43,535 bases of DNA from NCBI GenBank assembly GCA_938083505.1, contig CALKCF010000008.1:1-43535 (forward strand), given 5' to 3'. The stretch's first letter is position 1. Each line of letters starts with the position of its first letter. Source of the stretch: an uncultured archaeon (GTDB lineage Archaea; Thermoproteota; Nitrososphaeria_A; Caldarchaeales; Wolframiiraptoraceae). The position numbers and the translations under genes were made by a program. Positions 15,772 to 23,992 of this stretch are shown in pieces. The notes under the pieces are model-generated. The model saw nothing but the letters and a program-made list of their open reading frames with translations, was not told the origin of the DNA and searched no databases.

Positions 15772-16517
15772 TTCGTAATAATTTTAATACTCTTTGTTTT
15801 TGCAGGAATCCTAGGAGGATTCTTGGGAACTGGTAGATGTGTTGTAATGCTTCTAGCCTTATACTTTCTCTCCAACTATAACTTGCCCGTAATCATCGAT
15901 ACGACAATCACTACCATCATTATAACAGCAGCATCAGGTTCGGTAGCTCACATAAAGATAAGAAATGTAGACTATAGAACTGCAACACTCATAACCATAT
16001 CAGGTGTGTTGCTCGGTTCGATTACTTTTCAATATCTAGTGGAACAATTGTAATTGCTAAAGATCATCTTAGGAGCGGCATTCCTCTACGTTCCTCTAAG
16101 GATGATATATAAAGGTTCTAGAAGAAGTGTGGAAGCAAAAACTGGAAATATCGTTCCTGGAGGCGCTTTAGCTAAGTCATCAATAGGGTTCGTTATAGGG
16201 GTATTAACGGGTATCATTAGTCTAGGAGGTGGTTATGCGTTAGTTCTTTCGATGATATGCCTTCTCGGAGCACCTGTTAAGATAACCATAGGAACGTCTT
16301 TAGCTTCATTCATAAGCATGACGCTCATTTCGGGAGCTTTCAAGATATACCAAGGATTGGTAGATGTTATTGTTGCATTATCGCTTGGAGCCGGAATGGC
16401 AATAGGAGCACAAATAGGTTCAAGACTTGTACCAAGGGTTCCAGCTTCATATATAAGATTGTCTTCATATACGTTTCTCTAAAGTTTATCTTAGGTGTTT
16501 TCGGAATAAACATATAA
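15772..16517 (+). pseudogene. TauE/SafE-family permease, broken by a stop and a frameshift
   Basis: One continuous reading frame encodes the two halves of a TauE/SafE membrane protein (sulfite/organosulfonate exporter family) but is cut by an in-frame TAA at 16051-16053. The first half has AGILGGFLGTG and a late AHIKIRNVDY segment; the second repeats the family's GVLTGIISLGGGYALV…GAPVKITIGTSLAS signature. Near the 3' end the frame hits TAA at 16480-16482, while the next frame continues with YVSLKFILGVFGINI to 16517. No ATG, GTG or TTG precedes the first conserved residues. Two separate half-proteins are conceivable but unlikely. Confidence 0.75.
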
Positions 16518-16561
16518 CTAGTTCTCGACACTCACAACGCATATGCTGGCACATACATTCA

Positions 16562-17092
16562 CTAGGCGAGACGTATCACCTTCTTTTCTCTTGCTGATGG
16601 TACCACCTTGATCTTCGCATTCTCGAACTTTATGAAGAACTCATGATGTTGCTGGAGCCAGTCAAGAAAGACTGCGAGTGCCGCAACTTCAGATATTGGT
16701 TGGTTCGTCACGGAGACGTTCCACGTTGCCATCTCGTAAACTTTCTTCGGCACCTTCTCAGAACCTACGATTATTAGTTTATCCTTGTTGGATAACCTTA
16801 TCTCCTCGATGACCTCGGGTAGCGGAAGTCCGTACATGGTCAGGTGCACCACTTCTCCTCCAGATTCAAACCACTCTTTTATGACGTTCATCCAATCTCG
16901 TCTCATATCAACGAAGAACTTGCCGCCGAATCTCTGCACAACATCTTCCACGGACCTTTTTACTCCTTCATCAGGCTGTCCTGATATGATGACGCCGTCG
17001 CAACCAAAAGCCCTAGCAGTAAGGCAAACGTGTGTCGTAACTCTTTCGTCCCTATGTATCCTATGACCCAGTCTCAGAACAACCAATTTCAT
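16562..17092 (-). CDS. trm56: tRNA (cytidine-56-2'-O)-methyltransferase
   Basis: This archaeal SPOUT-family enzyme 2'-O-methylates C56 in the T loop of tRNAs using SAM. The N-terminus VVLRLGHRIHRDERVTTHVC is diagnostic of aTrm56 (the R-L-G-H-R…R-D-x-R-V-T-T-H-V pattern). The central HLTMYGLP and LIIVGSEKVPKKVYE segments form the knotted SAM site, and VSVTNQPISEVAALAVFLD matches the conserved C-terminal trefoil-knot helix. Length 176 is normal. It lies 23 bases downstream of tfe on the same strand, a pairing seen in other archaea. Because its target base is in the T loop, the intron in the tRNA-Phe T loop is of added interest. Confidence 0.93.
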   Translation of the reverse strand: MKLVVLRLGHRIHRDERVTTHVCLTARAFGCDGVIISGQPDEGVKRSVEDVVQRFGGKFFVDMRRDWMNVIKEWFESGGEVVHLTMYGLPLPEVIEEIRLSNKDKLIIVGSEKVPKKVYEMATWNVSVTNQPISEVAALAVFLDWLQQHHEFFIKFENAKIKVVPSAREKKVIRLA

Positions 17093-17115
17093 ACAACGTA
17101 AATGTAAAAAAGGTA

Positions 17116-17631
17116 CTAAATCGACTTTTCTAGGATTTGAAGCTTTTGCTTAAGTGTTTCTATTATTTTGCTATTATCATAGTAGTTCAGCAGGTTGCCG
17201 CATACCGGACACTTGAAGAGCTTATCGAGTGCTTCCTCGAAGGCATACTTTCTGCAACCTTTTGTACCGCAGTAGTAAAACTGATGGCTCTGCTCGTACT
17301 CTAGCTTAGCCTTAAGTCTTTCGACCATCCTCCTAATTTGGGTTTTTATGTAACCTAGGACCTGATCCTGCTGGACCCTCCATCTGAATATTCTATGTCC
17401 TGTCTCCTTATTCTTTGCTACATCGTATGTAAGAAGCGAGTAATCGATGAGTCTATGGAGAATTTTCCTCACATCCTTCGCATTCATCCCTAAGGCAGAC
17501 GCTATCTCCTCATCACTTTTGGATGGGTTCTTCATTAAAAATTTCACTATGCTAACTGCATCTTCGCCGCCAACGAGTCTCATGACCTCGAGAACCGTGT
17601 CCTCATCAACTATTAGTAAGAAGTCTAGCAC
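17116..17631 (-). CDS. tfe: transcription factor E, alpha subunit
   Basis: TFE, the archaeal homologue of TFIIE-alpha, helps open promoter DNA in the pre-initiation complex. Residues 1-90 are the extended winged helix (VSIVKFLMKNPSKSDEEIAS, then VRKILHRLIDYSLLTYD), followed by a helical linker and the zinc ribbon with C121, C126, C141 and C144 (CGTKGC…CPVC). The length of 171 is typical. The GTG start at 17631 is preceded directly by GGGAGG with almost no spacing, so either this is a poorly spaced Shine-Dalgarno or a later Met (about residue 17) is used. Co-oriented with trm56 downstream. Confidence 0.95.
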   Translation of the reverse strand: MLDFLLIVDEDTVLEVMRLVGGEDAVSIVKFLMKNPSKSDEEIASALGMNAKDVRKILHRLIDYSLLTYDVAKNKETGHRIFRWRVQQDQVLGYIKTQIRRMVERLKAKLEYEQSHQFYYCGTKGCRKYAFEEALDKLFKCPVCGNLLNYYDNSKIIETLKQKLQILEKSI

Positions 17632-17731
17632 CCTCCCAAAATACGTATAGCATGCACAAAAATATAAAGCAATCGCTAGAGGTATGAATAATACAGATTA
17701 ATGATACTTGTTATGGCCTCTATAATTCACA

Positions 17732-18796
17732 CTAACCAACGAGCGAACGAGTTGCTTGCCATATTAGGGCGTAATTTTTAGCTTCTAATCGAATGGTGGC
17801 GTGTACAGCTTTTTGGCAATATCGTAAAGCTGCAATTCTTTCATCATTCTTCACTGGTATAGGCAGCGTTACCTGAACTACGCCTGGCAGCCTACCTATT
17901 TCTAAGGCACCAGCCACGGTCGCCCTGTTCCTTACTTCATCCACAGACATGTCAAATAACTCAGAGGCTCTCGAAAAACCTACCTCAAGCAGCTTTGTTT
18001 ATGTTCGGACCGGTTCCTATAACCTGGACTGGCAACTATGGTTCTGGTTCTAAAACCGTACTCGTTCGCTAAACTTTTAACAAGCGCCCACTCTTCAGCA
18101 CAAAATGGTCTAGCTAGTGGTGGCAGGTCTTCAAGTGGTAGGAACAAAAGCGGCCCTTTTAAGTTCAGATCTTTTATTACGTTTACCCTTACCTTAACTT
18201 CGGCTGAGATATCCGTTGTATGCCCGGCCACCTCACCATCTCCTTGCTGGGCATGCACGTCACCAGCATAAACGCCAGCACCATCCAGCTTCACTGGCGC
18301 GATGAGTACTGCACCTTCCCTCACGGAGTCTATGTCAAGATGACCGTCCGTTATACACTCCTCGTACTGTTGTTCAGTTATCGCATATTTGTGGGGTGCA
18401 CCTATGAGGAATGTGCCAAAGTCTCCGGCATTATGTGAATCAGGTATGTCAACACTAGGTGTTGTTCCAAGCTGGCCTTGGGCATTTCTTTGCGACGAAA
18501 GGATCTCAAACATAAGCACCGTTAACTGGCTTGTCGGTTCCAGAGGATGTTGCTTTAGACCTAACTCTTATGGATTCTATAGTTATTGCCACGGCATCGC
18601 CGACACTTGCACCCTCAACTGCCACAGGAACATTAACTTCATGTCCTCCCCGTATACTCGGTGTGATCATCGGACCCCAGCATCCTGGTGTTGTTATGTA
18701 AATTATAAGACTGCCATCTTTAACTGGACCTAACATCTTTACGCCAGGCCCTATAATACCGTCTGTAAACTTATCATTTAATAAAACATCCAACAA
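17732..18796 (-). pseudogene. acetamidase/formamidase family gene, frameshifted
   Basis: Three minus-strand fragments make up an FmdA/AmdA-type amidase. Fragment 1 (18506-18796) has TTPGCWGPMITPSIRGGHEV and ATSSGTD. Fragment 2 (17980-18519), in another frame, has IPDSHNAGDFGTFLIGAPH, TDGHLDIDSVREGAVL and AGDVHAQQGDGEVAGHT. Fragment 3 (17732-17950), back in the first frame, has SVDEVRNRATVAGALEIGRLPG and the C-terminal part. At least two frameshifts are needed, and a block usually found between fragments 1 and 2 also seems to be missing, so an internal deletion is likely. The active enzyme would release ammonia from short amides; this copy is very probably dead. Confidence 0.8.
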
Positions 18797-18896
18797 TTTC
18801 TGTACATCTTTATTGTACGAGGAATCTTCGTTTAATATTATTGTTACATTTGTTTATTAAAGTTTTTTGGTAAGATCTACGATTGATTTGTTTAGA

Positions 18897-19667
18897 ATGT
18901 TTGCCATACCTATAGCCGAAAGGACTTGGAGGAAGGATAACTCTAGGGTTCTGTCTGATATGAATTCTTGGTTACGTATACTATTGGAGAAGGCTGAAAC
19001 GCAGGCTTCAGTTGAATTTAATGATGACGGTTGGCTTGTCATTAAGGGTGATGGGGCAAAATTTGCACTTAACGTGTTGAATAAGATTTGTTACTATCCA
19101 TTATCCATCGGACAAGTAGAGGAAAGGGCCTCAAAAGTTTACCGCATTGATTCATCTAAGACAATACATGTCATATATCCAAATGAAGACGGTAGAACGT
19201 CAACTACTACTATCACTGTTAAAGAACTTATGGCGCGATTGAAGATAAAAAGGATAGGGCGGAGTGAGTTTATCAAAAAGTTCGGCATAGTCGAGAGACT
19301 GCCCTTAAGCATCCTTCTTACGAAAGGGACTATTTCGGATCTTTCCGTTAATTTTTTCACGAATTTTCTGATGGGCGGGTTGGACATAGTCTTAGCTCTA
19401 GACCTTACGCCGGTCGAAGCTGATGAGTTAATAAGTTCAAAAGAAGTTAGTGATAATGTGGTTGAGATGAAAGTCCTCACACCTTTTAGCTATGCCTTTT
19501 TGGTTAAGCTGGGCGTCGAACCGTCTAGCGTAAGGGCATTATTATCTGAAATCGCAAAATCTATTGGGGCCAGGCCGCTTATGTTCGTGCTCAGATGGGA
19601 AGAGGTTGCAAGGCATGTTGTATCCAAGCGGCAGATGTTTAGTTTTAGTTATGTGAGTAAATGTTAA
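18897..19667 (+). CDS. uncharacterised archaeal protein
   Basis: I do not recognise the family. From ATG 18897 (MFAIPIAERTW) the protein has about 256 residues; an upstream TTG at 18867 would add ten. It is a soluble mixed alpha/beta protein with no signal peptide and no cysteine motif. The second half contains regularly spaced hydrophobic segments (MGGLDIVLALDLTPVEADELI; FSYAFLVKLGVEPSSVRALLSEIA) that read as a folded domain with a possible helical bundle. It lies upstream of the ACT-V4R gene on the same strand with a gap of about 80 bases, so the two might share regulation. Confidence 0.7.
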   Translation: MFAIPIAERTWRKDNSRVLSDMNSWLRILLEKAETQASVEFNDDGWLVIKGDGAKFALNVLNKICYYPLSIGQVEERASKVYRIDSSKTIHVIYPNEDGRTSTTTITVKELMARLKIKRIGRSEFIKKFGIVERLPLSILLTKGTISDLSVNFFTNFLMGGLDIVLALDLTPVEADELISSKEVSDNVVEMKVLTPFSYAFLVKLGVEPSSVRALLSEIAKSIGARPLMFVLRWEEVARHVVSKRQMFSFSYVSKC

Positions 19668-19748
19668 AAACTAAAAAACTCTTAAATAGGTATAGCAAAA
19701 CGTCTTATGTGAACGTATTTGGGTAGGTACTTATGCTTACCAATCGTT

Positions 19749-20534
19749 ATGTTTAAACATGGCAGAAGGATAACGACACTCGACCTCATCTTAAAAGACG
19801 TGCCTGGTACCCTTGCAAAAGTTTTCAGCGTCATATACGCTAAAAATATTAACGTCGTTGGTTGCATAACGAACGCCGTAGCAGAAGAAAGCGGGGGCGT
19901 ATTCTGCGTAGTTTACTTGGATGCTACAGACGTTCCAGCCCAAGATTTTAGGAACTTATTAAACGAACTTAAAAACATGGAAGAAGTCTATTATGTTGAT
20001 TACGAAGAGTTCGACATAGATTCCATAGGATCAGCGGCTTTCTCGCAATACTACGAAGAACTCTGCATACATGACGAGAGAGCAACGATTTTTACTTCTG
20101 CACATTTAAAGGGATTATTTAACGGTCTGTACAAAAAGTTTGGAAAGGGGGCAGCAATCTTCCTGTATCATTTAGGCTTAGACGTTGGAGAGTTCATGGC
20201 TAATACTTATAAGCCCATGTTAGAGGCTGGAGCATCGCCAAAAACTTTACTAGAACTCGCATTACAAACAGAAAGAGCATCTGGTTGGTTTTCGAAATAT
20301 GAGCTCGATGTTATCTCGAAAGACGAATTTCGTATTAAGATATGGAAGAATGCTGAATGCGCTTTTCTGTCGAATGTTGCGAATGTTCCAACTGGTAACT
20401 TACGCAAAGGCATTTTGATAGGCTACCTATCAAAGTTGTTCGGTGGAGAGTGGACCGTGAATGAGGTTGAATGTGTAAATACTGGTAGTGAAGTGTGTCT
20501 ATTTCACGTAAAGAAAGAAAAACCTATTTCTTGA
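19749..20534 (+). CDS. ACT domain-V4R domain sensor protein
   Basis: An N-terminal ACT domain (about residues 8-85: TTLDLILKDVPGTLAKVFSV, then VFCVVYLDAT) that usually binds an amino acid or other small ligand is joined to a C-terminal V4R (4-vinyl reductase-like) domain. The V4R part shows ALQTERASGWFSKYELDV and the closing GGEWTVNEVECVNTGSEVCLF pattern with two cysteines. V4R domains bind hydrophobic ligands or metals in sensory proteins. No DNA-binding domain is present, so it may act by protein contacts. ATG 19749 is chosen because the ACT strand begins just after it; TTG 19719 is possible. It stands upstream of the atpD cluster, with about 60 bases between. Confidence 0.8.
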   Translation: MFKHGRRITTLDLILKDVPGTLAKVFSVIYAKNINVVGCITNAVAEESGGVFCVVYLDATDVPAQDFRNLLNELKNMEEVYYVDYEEFDIDSIGSAAFSQYYEELCIHDERATIFTSAHLKGLFNGLYKKFGKGAAIFLYHLGLDVGEFMANTYKPMLEAGASPKTLLELALQTERASGWFSKYELDVISKDEFRIKIWKNAECAFLSNVANVPTGNLRKGILIGYLSKLFGGEWTVNEVECVNTGSEVCLFHVKKEKPIS

Positions 20535-20594
20535 TGAGAATATCGTCAAATATAATATTAGCATACAGATTCTCAGCTAAAAGGGTGGCGGGCA

Positions 20595-21248
20595 TTGTCC
20601 GTAAGCTTTGGTGGGAAGTACCTACCGACGAAACTTGAGCTAATAAGGATACGCCGCTCTTTGCAGGTTGCCCAGAATGTTTACAGGATACTAGAAGACA
20701 AGAGGGACATACTCGTAAGGAGGCTGAACGAACTCATAGAAGAGGCTGAAGGAGCGAGGCGGAAACTTATTGAACCACTTATGAAAGCATACGATGCACT
20801 ACACGAAAGTTTGCTCAGCATGGGACCTTTGAGGTTGCAGAGCATTGTCGCCAACATTCCCGAAACCGTTTCGGTTAGGGCGAAATCTAGGACTATTATA
20901 GGGATAAACATACCGATTGTTGAGTCGGACGGTGGAAAGATAGAGCTTACATATGGCTTCGCTGATACGTCCGTCTCGCTTGACGAGGCGGCTAGCATGT
21001 TTAGGGAGCTGGTTAGTATTATCTGTAAAGCGGCAGAACTTGAAAATGCTATCTTCAGGCTTGCAGATGAGCTGAAGAAGACCCAACGTCTTCTTAATGC
21101 TCTCGAACATGTCGTCATACCAAGATACAGGGAGGCGATAAAGTTCATATCCATGAGGCTTGATGAGAGGGAGAGGGAAGACTTCGTCAAGCTGAAGCAT
21201 ATTAAAAGGAGGCTTGAGTTGAGAGGGGCGGGCTCGTATGCAAGTTAA
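20595..21248 (+). CDS. atpD: A/V-type ATP synthase subunit D
   Basis: Central rotor stalk subunit of the archaeal ATP synthase; it couples ring rotation to the A3B3 head. The 217-residue sequence is two long amphipathic helices, as expected: N-terminal PTKLELIRIRRSLQVAQNVY and C-terminal LADELKKTQRLLNALEHVVIPR, the classic subunit D hallmark. The start is TTG at 20595, preceded by GGGTGG. It heads a co-directional run (atpD, a 48-residue ORF, two tiny genes, atpK) while E, A and B lie 13 kb away on the opposite strand. Confidence 0.95.
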   Translation: MSVSFGGKYLPTKLELIRIRRSLQVAQNVYRILEDKRDILVRRLNELIEEAEGARRKLIEPLMKAYDALHESLLSMGPLRLQSIVANIPETVSVRAKSRTIIGINIPIVESDGGKIELTYGFADTSVSLDEAASMFRELVSIICKAAELENAIFRLADELKKTQRLLNALEHVVIPRYREAIKFISMRLDEREREDFVKLKHIKRRLELRGAGSYAS

Positions 21249-21384
21249 GGAGGTTGAGAAGGCTTTCGATAGGGCCAAAAGGGCTGTGAAGGACAAAAAA
21301 GAGGCATACGTGAAAGATATAGAATCCAAGATTGAAGGACTTTTGAGAAGGATTTACGAAGTTTTGAACAAGCAAAAACGATAG
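21238..21384 (+). CDS. 48-residue charged coiled-coil protein in the ATP synthase cluster
   Basis: A short gene starting with ATG at 21238, inside the last 11 bases of atpD, and ending at TAG 21382-21384. The product is strongly charged and helical (MQVKEVEKAFDRAKRAV…IEGLLRRIYEVL), with heptad-like spacing of hydrophobic residues. By position and look it could be a short peripheral-stalk element related to subunit H/G, but it is about half the usual length (about 100 residues). The overlap with atpD supports co-translation. Confidence 0.6.
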   Translation: MQVKEVEKAFDRAKRAVKDKKEAYVKDIESKIEGLLRRIYEVLNKQKR

Positions 21385-21402
21385 TATGAAAAGGGAAGTT
21401 AT

Positions 21403-21618
21403 ATGAAGGTCTCAGATAAAAACAAAAAGAAATTTCTTGAGATCTTGAGGGAAGGATTAAAAGAAGAGCTCGATATGCGAAGGAGAATCCATCGCGAGAT
21501 CCTATCTTGTGAGAGGGGTAAAGTTAGGAAAACGTTATCACAAGAGGTTGAAACATCTAAAAGACGCAAGCCATCCTATATACTAAGAACCTTGAGGGGG
21601 CTCTCCTGGGTGTTTTGA
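21403..21618 (+). CDS. 71-residue basic protein in the ATP synthase cluster
   Basis: Highly charged and basic: DKNKKKFLEILREGLKEELDMRRRIHREI, then a hinge and a short hydrophobic end (ILRTLRGLSWVF). Mostly helical by eye. ATG 21403 follows GGGAAG by 8 bases. Its stop TGA overlaps the ATG of the next gene (TGATG at 21616-21620), so these genes are translated together. I do not recognise it; a stalk or assembly role is inferred from context only. Confidence 0.6.
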   Translation: MKVSDKNKKKFLEILREGLKEELDMRRRIHREILSCERGKVRKTLSQEVETSKRRKPSYILRTLRGLSWVF

Positions 21619-21818
21619 TGCGGTTTAGGGAACTACTACTAAGGTCAACGATATTGGCCATATTGTTCACAGGCCCCCCAATAATTTTGCTGGTAATCTT
21701 AAAGGCGCTTAATTTGCTCAATACATTCTCGATATTAGGCTGGGGGATATTTGCGTTATGCTGGACGGTATTTGTGGTAACATTTATTGAAAGGTATAAG
21801 GGACGCGTTTTTCGGTAA
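21618..21818 (+). CDS. small two-helix membrane protein in the ATP synthase cluster
   Basis: A 66-residue protein with two membrane helices (STILAILFTGPPIILLVILKAL and TFSILGWGIFALCWTVFVVTFI) and a basic C-terminus. ATG 21618 overlaps the upstream stop. The layout recalls the small AtpI/assembly-type proteins encoded in bacterial ATP synthase operons, but there is no sequence basis for homology. Probably co-expressed with atpD and atpK. Confidence 0.6.
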   Translation: MRFRELLLRSTILAILFTGPPIILLVILKALNLLNTFSILGWGIFALCWTVFVVTFIERYKGRVFR

Positions 21819-21871
21819 GCCTTATAAGATGCTAAGCGTTGAAAGCTTCACGCAAAAGGGGTGCTCTCAAG

Positions 21872-22189
21872 GTGTTAAACTCAAGCATTATCGGTCAGTT
21901 GGTGTTTGTGTCCTTGTTCGTACTTTCTTTGTTAGTATCGTTTACGACGCCTGTAGCTGCTGCCCCAGAGGAAGCTCCGGAGCTCTTCCCAAAGACGCTT
22001 TCTGCTGCTATAGCATTTAGCGTCGCCGTCATATCAGCTGGCTTCGGTATCGCGAGGGCCGGCTCGGCTGGCTTGGCTGCTGCTGCCGAGAGACCTGAGA
22101 TAAGGACTACCGCGATAATAGTAGCTGCGTTCGCCGAGGCACTAGCTATCTACGGCATAGTTATCGCATTCTTCATACTCGGTGCGTAG
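21872..22189 (+). CDS. atpK: A/V-type ATP synthase proteolipid (subunit K/c)
   Basis: Rotor-ring subunit that carries protons or sodium through the membrane. A cleavable-looking N-terminal signal (hydrophobic core, then TTPVAAAPEE) precedes two helices. The second contains the ion-binding Glu in AAFAEALAIYG (E89 from GTG 21872), and GFGIARAGSAGLAAAAERPE is the conserved polar loop. The length of about 105 residues fits a two-helix c subunit. The GTG at 21872 has GGGGTG upstream; a TTG at 21839 would add a basic leader of 11 residues. Confidence 0.93.
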   Translation: MLNSSIIGQLVFVSLFVLSLLVSFTTPVAAAPEEAPELFPKTLSAAIAFSVAVISAGFGIARAGSAGLAAAAERPEIRTTAIIVAAFAEALAIYGIVIAFFILGA

Positions 22190-22369
22190 AACCTAAAAAC
22201 CAATTTTTTAACATTCGTTTAACGGTGGCTCTGACAAATGCCTCCTCGTCACTAGTCCGCGTAACTCTGGTTCTTCATCGCCACCATTAGGATACGTTGT
22301 GTGGCCCCTATTTAATTTTCGTTATCAGTAGTTTAAAATATATAAGTCTGGGTTCTTACAACATGTAGA

Positions 22370-23005
22370 ATGCGCTACATCCAAGAAAGGCCTAGAGTGG
22401 TTTATGCCATCATATTGATCAATCTAGCAGTTTTTGTTTACATGTTTATGTTATCAACTAGGGAGGTGGTGGGGCTTGTGTATACCTTTGGTGTCGTCCC
22501 GGCGTTAATAATGAACGGTACAGCCTTTCATAGCCTCATAACATCCATGTTTTTGCACGCAGATTTTTTTCATATATTCTTCAACATGTATGCGCTCTTT
22601 CTCCTTGGTAGGGACTGTGAGGTTGTCTATGGTTCCAAAAGATTCACTTTAATGTACTTTCTGTCCGGCATACTCGCAGGCATATTACATTCCACTTACG
22701 TATACATTCTATTCCCGTGGGATGCGTACAAACCTGCAATAGGTGCTTCAGGTGCGATATTCGGTGTGATGGCGAGCTATGCCGTGTCATTTCCATTCAG
22801 GAGGTTATTCGTGTTCTTTGGTTTAATTCCCGTTGCAGCACCTGCAATCGTCGTGATATTTGGGCTGGCATTGATACAGTTATTTTATGCAATAATGATG
22901 CCCCTTGGTTCGGTTGCCTACGTCGCGCACATAGGAGGTTTCGTCACAGGTCTAATACTAACATTAATCTATAGGGCCGGGTTTAGGAGATACTACTACG
23001 CATGA
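22370..23005 (+). CDS. rhomboid family intramembrane serine protease
   Basis: An integral membrane protease of 211 residues with six helices. The catalytic serine is in GASGAIFG (S127) and the catalytic histidine in VAHIGGF (H187). The FLHADFFHIFFNMYALFLLG stretch (about 61-80) holds the conserved histidines and asparagine (H68, N72) lining the oxyanion site. All needed residues are present, so it should be active. Natural substrates of archaeal rhomboids are largely unknown. It is monocistronic; the next plus-strand gene begins nearly 290 bases later. Confidence 0.93.
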   Translation: MRYIQERPRVVYAIILINLAVFVYMFMLSTREVVGLVYTFGVVPALIMNGTAFHSLITSMFLHADFFHIFFNMYALFLLGRDCEVVYGSKRFTLMYFLSGILAGILHSTYVYILFPWDAYKPAIGASGAIFGVMASYAVSFPFRRLFVFFGLIPVAAPAIVVIFGLALIQLFYAIMMPLGSVAYVAHIGGFVTGLILTLIYRAGFRRYYYA

Positions 23006-23010
23006 TTCGA

Positions 23011-23205
23011 CTACCCTGCAACCCTTAGAACTACGTCCAGCATATACTTGCTTATTTCTGCTCCAAGCTCCTTAAGGAAAACAGCAAGTGCTACGACGAC
23101 CATCAACGTCACCAAGAATATTAAGAATAAGACCACTATTGCGAAAATCTCCCTGAAACCAGCCGCGGATATCGAGATTCTTAGCGACATCGAGCTCCCA
23201 TACAC
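23011..23205 (-). CDS. possible small single-helix membrane protein
   Basis: A 64-residue frame with one long hydrophobic helix (IFAIVVLFLIFLVTLMVVVALAVFL) flanked by polar ends. It is not a shadow of another gene and lies between rhomboid (3' to 3', 5 bases apart) and the gene at 23293. It resembles many short archaeal membrane proteins, but without homologues it could be chance coding. Confidence 0.45.
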   Translation of the reverse strand: MYGSSMSLRISISAAGFREIFAIVVLFLIFLVTLMVVVALAVFLKELGAEISKYMLDVVLRVAG

Positions 23206-23292
23206 ACTGATATGCGAAAAATATAACTATTTTTTCAGAATCGTAAAATAATTTTTAATATTTAGAGACTTTTGAATAAACTGTGGTGACAG

Positions 23293-23922
23293 TTGTCGAA
23301 GGCTTTCCTTAAAGCTCAAGAATATGTTAAGGAGCAGCTACGAAGGGGTGTTCCAAGGATAACGATCCAAGAAAGGATGACAGAGTTCGAAGCGGATGGT
23401 TTTGTAGTCAACAGAGCATACTTCATCGGCAAGCCGATAATCGGCATGGAGAAAAATATGAACGTCAAGTTCGATAAAAACTTCATAGCGTTTGTAAGAA
23501 AGTTTGCGAAGCTTAGAAACCTTGACGTCGAGGTTGTTGGGGGCGGGATTTTCTTAAAGAGGGGCGAGGAGGTTGTTGCATGGTTAAGAGAGGACTTCTT
23601 CGGAGCTGATAATGCAACCTTATTTGAAGAATTGGGCAAGGAGGTCTATGGGATACATTCTAACCATGAGAAGAAATTCAAGCATGATTTGGCGGATTCA
23701 TTTCTGGAGTTACTTGCGGATTCAAGGTCGGGTGTGAGGTTCATAGCATTCATGTTTGTCCTTTCACTAATCGTCACAGCACTTGCCGCACCTTTTATAA
23801 CACTACCCCCACACATACCCAGATGGTCCATACTCTTAATCGTACCTATTGTGGTAACCTTTCTACTTTGCGCCGTCAGGCTTTACGCAAAATCAAAGCG
23901 TATACTTTTAGTAAAGATTTGA
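23293..23922 (+). CDS. uncharacterised protein with two C-terminal membrane helices
   Basis: A 209-residue protein of unknown family. The N-terminal ~145 residues are soluble and charged (RGVPRITIQERMTEFEADG, then VKFDKNFIAFVRKFAKLR). The C-terminus has two membrane helices (IAFMFVLSLIVTALAAPFI and ILLIVPIVVTFLLCAVRLY) and a basic tail. The TTG start has GGTGAC 6-8 bases upstream. It is co-directional with the nuo cluster 70 bases downstream, but nothing ties it to complex I. Confidence 0.6.
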   Translation: MSKAFLKAQEYVKEQLRRGVPRITIQERMTEFEADGFVVNRAYFIGKPIIGMEKNMNVKFDKNFIAFVRKFAKLRNLDVEVVGGGIFLKRGEEVVAWLREDFFGADNATLFEELGKEVYGIHSNHEKKFKHDLADSFLELLADSRSGVRFIAFMFVLSLIVTALAAPFITLPPHIPRWSILLIVPIVVTFLLCAVRLYAKSKRILLVKI

Positions 23923-23992
23923 TGAGAGTTTAAATATAGGATTATACGCTCGACGTCGCAGAGGTGCCAACTTCTTGCTTTATAACAACTAC

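Noticed and set aside
20799-21329. 176-residue minus-strand frame opposite atpD
   Set aside because: Antisense to a well-supported ATP synthase subunit; no independent coding signs.
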